Source: JAEUJM01 sp041918615
GTDB lineage: Bacteria; Actinomycetota; Acidimicrobiia; Acidimicrobiales; DATDAH01
Direction: 5' to 3'
Length of the DNA: 64,000 bases
Assembly (NCBI GenBank): GCA_041918615.1
Contig: JAYRVH010000029.1
Span: 1 to 64,000, forward strand
Below the pieces are notes generated by a model, which saw only the letters and a program-made list of their open reading frames with translations, ran no database searches and had not been told where the DNA came from. The position numbers and the translations under genes were made by a program. This document shows positions 62,022 to 64,000 of the stretch, one piece after another. Each line of letters opens with the position of its first letter. Position 1 is the stretch's first letter.

Positions 62022-62384
62022 GTGCATGACAGCGTCGTCACCGACGCCGGCGGGTTGCTCGTGCTGGCCGGCGTGCTGGAGGGCGTACCGCACGAGGTCG
62101 ACGAGGTGATGGTCCTCGACGCCACCACCCTCCTGGTGGCCGAGTACCTGGCCGTGCGCCACGAGGGTGACCCCGACCGGTGCCGGTCCGACTTCGCCGC
62201 CGCGACGCGAATCGTGAGCGAGTGGTTCCCCGCCCGACCCCTGGCGCTCGATGCCGCCCTCGGCGACCTGCACGACGGCCTCGACACCGCCGTCACCCTG
62301 CGCCTGGCCGAAGCCCTCGGCGTCCCCCTCGTCACCAAGCACGCCGGCGTGTCCAGCGCCACCATCCCCGTCCTGCACTGCTGA
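62022..62384 (+). CDS. PIN-domain toxin with altered active site
   Basis: 120 aa from GTG 62022, 14 bp after the antitoxin. First Asp in VVTDAGGLL, Glu in LVAEYLAV, Asp in HDGLDTAVTL. The last metal ligand, usually TxD, is TKH here. The start codon lies in a 13-bp palindrome (ATGCAC-C-GTGCAT, 62015-62027) that could fold and limit translation. Confidence 0.75.
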   Translation: MHDSVVTDAGGLLVLAGVLEGVPHEVDEVMVLDATTLLVAEYLAVRHEGDPDRCRSDFAAATRIVSEWFPARPLALDAALGDLHDGLDTAVTLRLAEALGVPLVTKHAGVSSATIPVLHC

Positions 62385-62510
62385 CGCCCTCGCCGACGTA
62401 GGGCGACGACGAGTCGCCGCCGTCCCCCACGCCGGGACGAGCAGGTCGAGGGCAGCCACCCCCTTCTGATTCAGATGCCGGCGGACCGCCGCCCGGCTCG
62501 ATGACGAGCG

Positions 62511-62792
62511 TCAGGCGACGACGCGACCGATCAGGTGCCGGTTCTTGGCGACAGATCCCGGCAGGATGGCGAAGTGGACCTGTCCGTCGGTGTCGACTGC
62601 CGAGATGCGCACCACCGCGGTGCGCCACGCATCCTCAGTGTCGTCGCGGTGAAGGCGCTTGAAGGCGACCTCAGCGAGGAAGGTGCCGGTCTGGGCCCGC
62701 AGGGTGTGCGCGCCCACCAGCCACCGCCAGAGGTCGTCCGGCCGCTTGGCGCCGCTGATGGCGGCGAGATCATCCAACGGGTTGATCAGCAT
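62511..62792 (-). CDS. hypothetical small protein
   Basis: 93 aa from ATG 62792. PLDDLAAISGAKRPDDLWRW and AVVRISAVDTDGQVHFAILPGS suggest a helix pair followed by a beta hairpin. Downstream of the nucleotidyltransferase gene on the same strand (162 bp gap), so it may belong to that module. Not recognised. Confidence 0.5.
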   Translation of the reverse strand: MLINPLDDLAAISGAKRPDDLWRWLVGAHTLRAQTGTFLAEVAFKRLHRDDTEDAWRTAVVRISAVDTDGQVHFAILPGSVAKNRHLIGRVVA

Positions 62793-62954
62793 CAGCCGCC
62801 TTTCTCGATTCCGTCCTGTTTCTCGTGCCGATGCTGTTCGGTGGCCCCGACGATCTGGCACGGCGCGGACCCCATGCTGGCGCTGGGGCCATCGGCGCCA
62901 CCACAGCACCTGACCAGGCGCGCGTGGGACTGGCCCCCACCGGGCTCGACCCGA

Positions 62955-63530
62955 TCAGCCGAACAGCGCCGCCACGCTCTCATCGAGCGCTCGGCCCCTC
63001 GCGAATCCGCGCGCCTGGACGAGTGCCGCAGCCTCGCGGGCCACTCGCTGGTCCGCTTCTGTGGCGACGGAGGCGAGCCCGGCCAGGTCCGACGCATCCT
63101 GGGGGCGGCGCTCGTCGTCACGGGCGAGCAGCTTCAAGACGATGAGGTGGGCGACCGTGGCCACGGGCACCACCACACCCGGCAGCACCTCGAGGGGATC
63201 CGCCGCGGCCACGATCTCCGCCTCGATGCCCGAGGAGGCGAACAGCAGGTCCGCCACCTGACCATCGGCCAGCACCAGGCGGACCTGGGCCATACGGCCG
63301 GCTGCCTTCTGCTCGACGGTCATCGTCTGGGTGTGACCCCTCGCCACGAGGTCGTGCACGAACGACTCGGCCTGGCTGTCGTCTGCCACCGCAACGACGA
63401 GGTCGACGTCTCGGGTGAACCGCGGCTCGGTGCGCACCGAGACCGCGAAGCCGCCGACGAGCGCCCACCCGAGGCCCTTCTCGGCGGCGACCTCGCCCAC
63501 CACTCGACAGACAGCGTCCAGGACGGTCAC
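62955..63530 (-). CDS. nucleotidyltransferase-fold toxin-like protein (AbiEii/MenT-type)
   Basis: 191 aa. WALVGGFAVSVRTEPRFTRDVDLVV (core VGGFAVSV and RDVDLVV) is the GG-DxD motif of minimal nucleotidyltransferases, including AbiEii and MenT toxins. GTG 63530 overlaps the preceding small gene's stop as GTGA. Probably a toxin that modifies tRNA or another nucleic acid (inference from family). Confidence 0.8.
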   Translation of the reverse strand: MTVLDAVCRVVGEVAAEKGLGWALVGGFAVSVRTEPRFTRDVDLVVAVADDSQAESFVHDLVARGHTQTMTVEQKAAGRMAQVRLVLADGQVADLLFASSGIEAEIVAAADPLEVLPGVVVPVATVAHLIVLKLLARDDERRPQDASDLAGLASVATEADQRVAREAAALVQARGFARGRALDESVAALFG

Positions 63531-63772
63531 GACTCGGCAGCGCCAGTGGCTCGAACCACGCCCGGCGCGTCGGCCGGACGGTCGAGCAGCCACACCCGCA
63601 ACTGCTCCTCGACCTCGGCGGCGGTTGCGTCGGGATGCCGGCGACGCAGGTTCTGACGCATGAGCTCGAGTCCTTCGGCGTGCAGGCGGTCGGCCTCCCA
63701 GAAGCGGCGCACCTCGGCCTCGAACACCCGACCAGGGTAGGTCTCCGTGCCTGCCGGGTGGATCGCGTTCAC
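63527..63772 (-). CDS. small partner of nucleotidyltransferase (putative antitoxin)
   Basis: 81 aa, Arg/Glu-rich, with LMRQNLRRRHPDATAAEVEEQL and WLLDRPADAPG near the end. Proteins of this type sit before AbiEii-like nucleotidyltransferases in actinobacteria. Coupled by GTGA to the toxin-like gene. Confidence 0.65.
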   Translation of the reverse strand: MNAIHPAGTETYPGRVFEAEVRRFWEADRLHAEGLELMRQNLRRRHPDATAAEVEEQLRVWLLDRPADAPGVVRATGAAES

Positions 63773-63996
63773 GGTCGCGCTCGTCGAGGACGGTCAAGCG
63801 GGCGCCGCCTCGATCGACGGTGCGGCATGAGGGGACGAGGGTCGTCGAGCCAGTACCGCACCTGGGCGTGACACGCGCAGGAGTAGCGGTCCGCCAGGAT
63901 CACCTGCAGCGCTCGAAGCGGCGGTGGCCGGCGGGTGTAGGACGCAAGGATGAGCGGGTGCAGAGCGAGCAGCTTCTCGAGGTGCTTCGGATGCAC
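63769..63996 (-). CDS. partial gene at right edge, unknown
   Basis: Open minus frame entering from the window edge. VHPKHLEKLLALHPL, RALQVILADRYSCAC and YWLDDPRPLMP look coding, but the last 15 residues are Arg/Pro low-complexity. The true start is probably outside the window. Ends four bases into the putative antitoxin gene. Confidence 0.4.
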   Translation of the reverse strand: MHPKHLEKLLALHPLILASYTRRPPPLRALQVILADRYSCACHAQVRYWLDDPRPLMPHRRSRRRPLDRPRRARP

Positions 63997-64000
63997 GTCG

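Overview
The window is about 70% G+C, with genes whose third codon positions are nearly all G or C. Several traits point to an actinobacterium, most likely class Acidimicrobiia or a close relative (inference): many F420/deazaflavin-type oxidoreductases (23754, 31393, 42041, 56732), an ethylmalonyl-CoA pathway block, a DivIVA-domain protein, two mycobacterial-style DNA repair proteins (LigC-like ligase and a stand-alone LigD-type polymerase), cytochrome P450, PaaI thioesterases and long secreted multi-domain proteins. No phage, IS element, CRISPR array, rRNA or replication origin was seen.

Layout. 0-3.2 kb: a 15-bp repeat, a membrane GGDEF/EAL protein with a damaged EAL site, and tRNA-Asp and tRNA-Phe. 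3.2-8.4 kb: malic enzyme, then a Ku-less repair set (ATP ligase, primase-polymerase, 5'-3' exonuclease). 8.4-11.9 kb: a branched-chain amino acid type ABC importer made of a lipoprotein and a fused LivH-LivM permease, with no ATPase beside it. 11.8-16.5 kb: carbon assimilation with crotonyl-CoA carboxylase/reductase, methylmalonyl-CoA epimerase and acetoacetyl-CoA thiolase. Between the first two lie four tandem 65-bp units, each encoding a 22-residue mini-ORF joined to the next by an ATGA overlap. 16.5-35 kb: mostly exported or lone enzymes (RCC1-repeat protein, M1 peptidase with an inserted domain, a large secreted toroid-like protein, GH30, a lipase/cutinase-like hydrolase) mixed with flavin and F420 oxidoreductases. 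35-55.9 kb: lipid metabolism (desaturase, thiolases, acyltransferase, acyl-CoA synthetase, thioesterases, a phasin-like protein), P450, MarR/CDGSH divergent locus, DnaJ/ARPP-1 divergent locus, PPi-type phosphofructokinase and a carotenoid oxygenase.

55.9-64 kb is different: a dense accessory patch. It holds two VapBC-type modules, a nucleotidyltransferase toxin-like pair, a two-gene operon of unknown function whose first product resembles a RadC/JAB fold without its metal ligands, and decayed pieces of at least four genes: a DUF433 antitoxin, a P450, a metallophosphoesterase and a flavin monooxygenase interrupted by an amber codon. This is the part most likely to contain an undescribed system.

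Regulation visible in the DNA: a shared 13-bp operator (TKAACACYGTTMA) precedes three unlinked units (importer, secreted hydrolase, carotenoid oxygenase). The phasin-like gene has a complete promoter, operator and terminator. Both VapBC modules carry palindromes at their promoters. Clean hairpins sit between convergent genes at 7385, 16458 and 39261.
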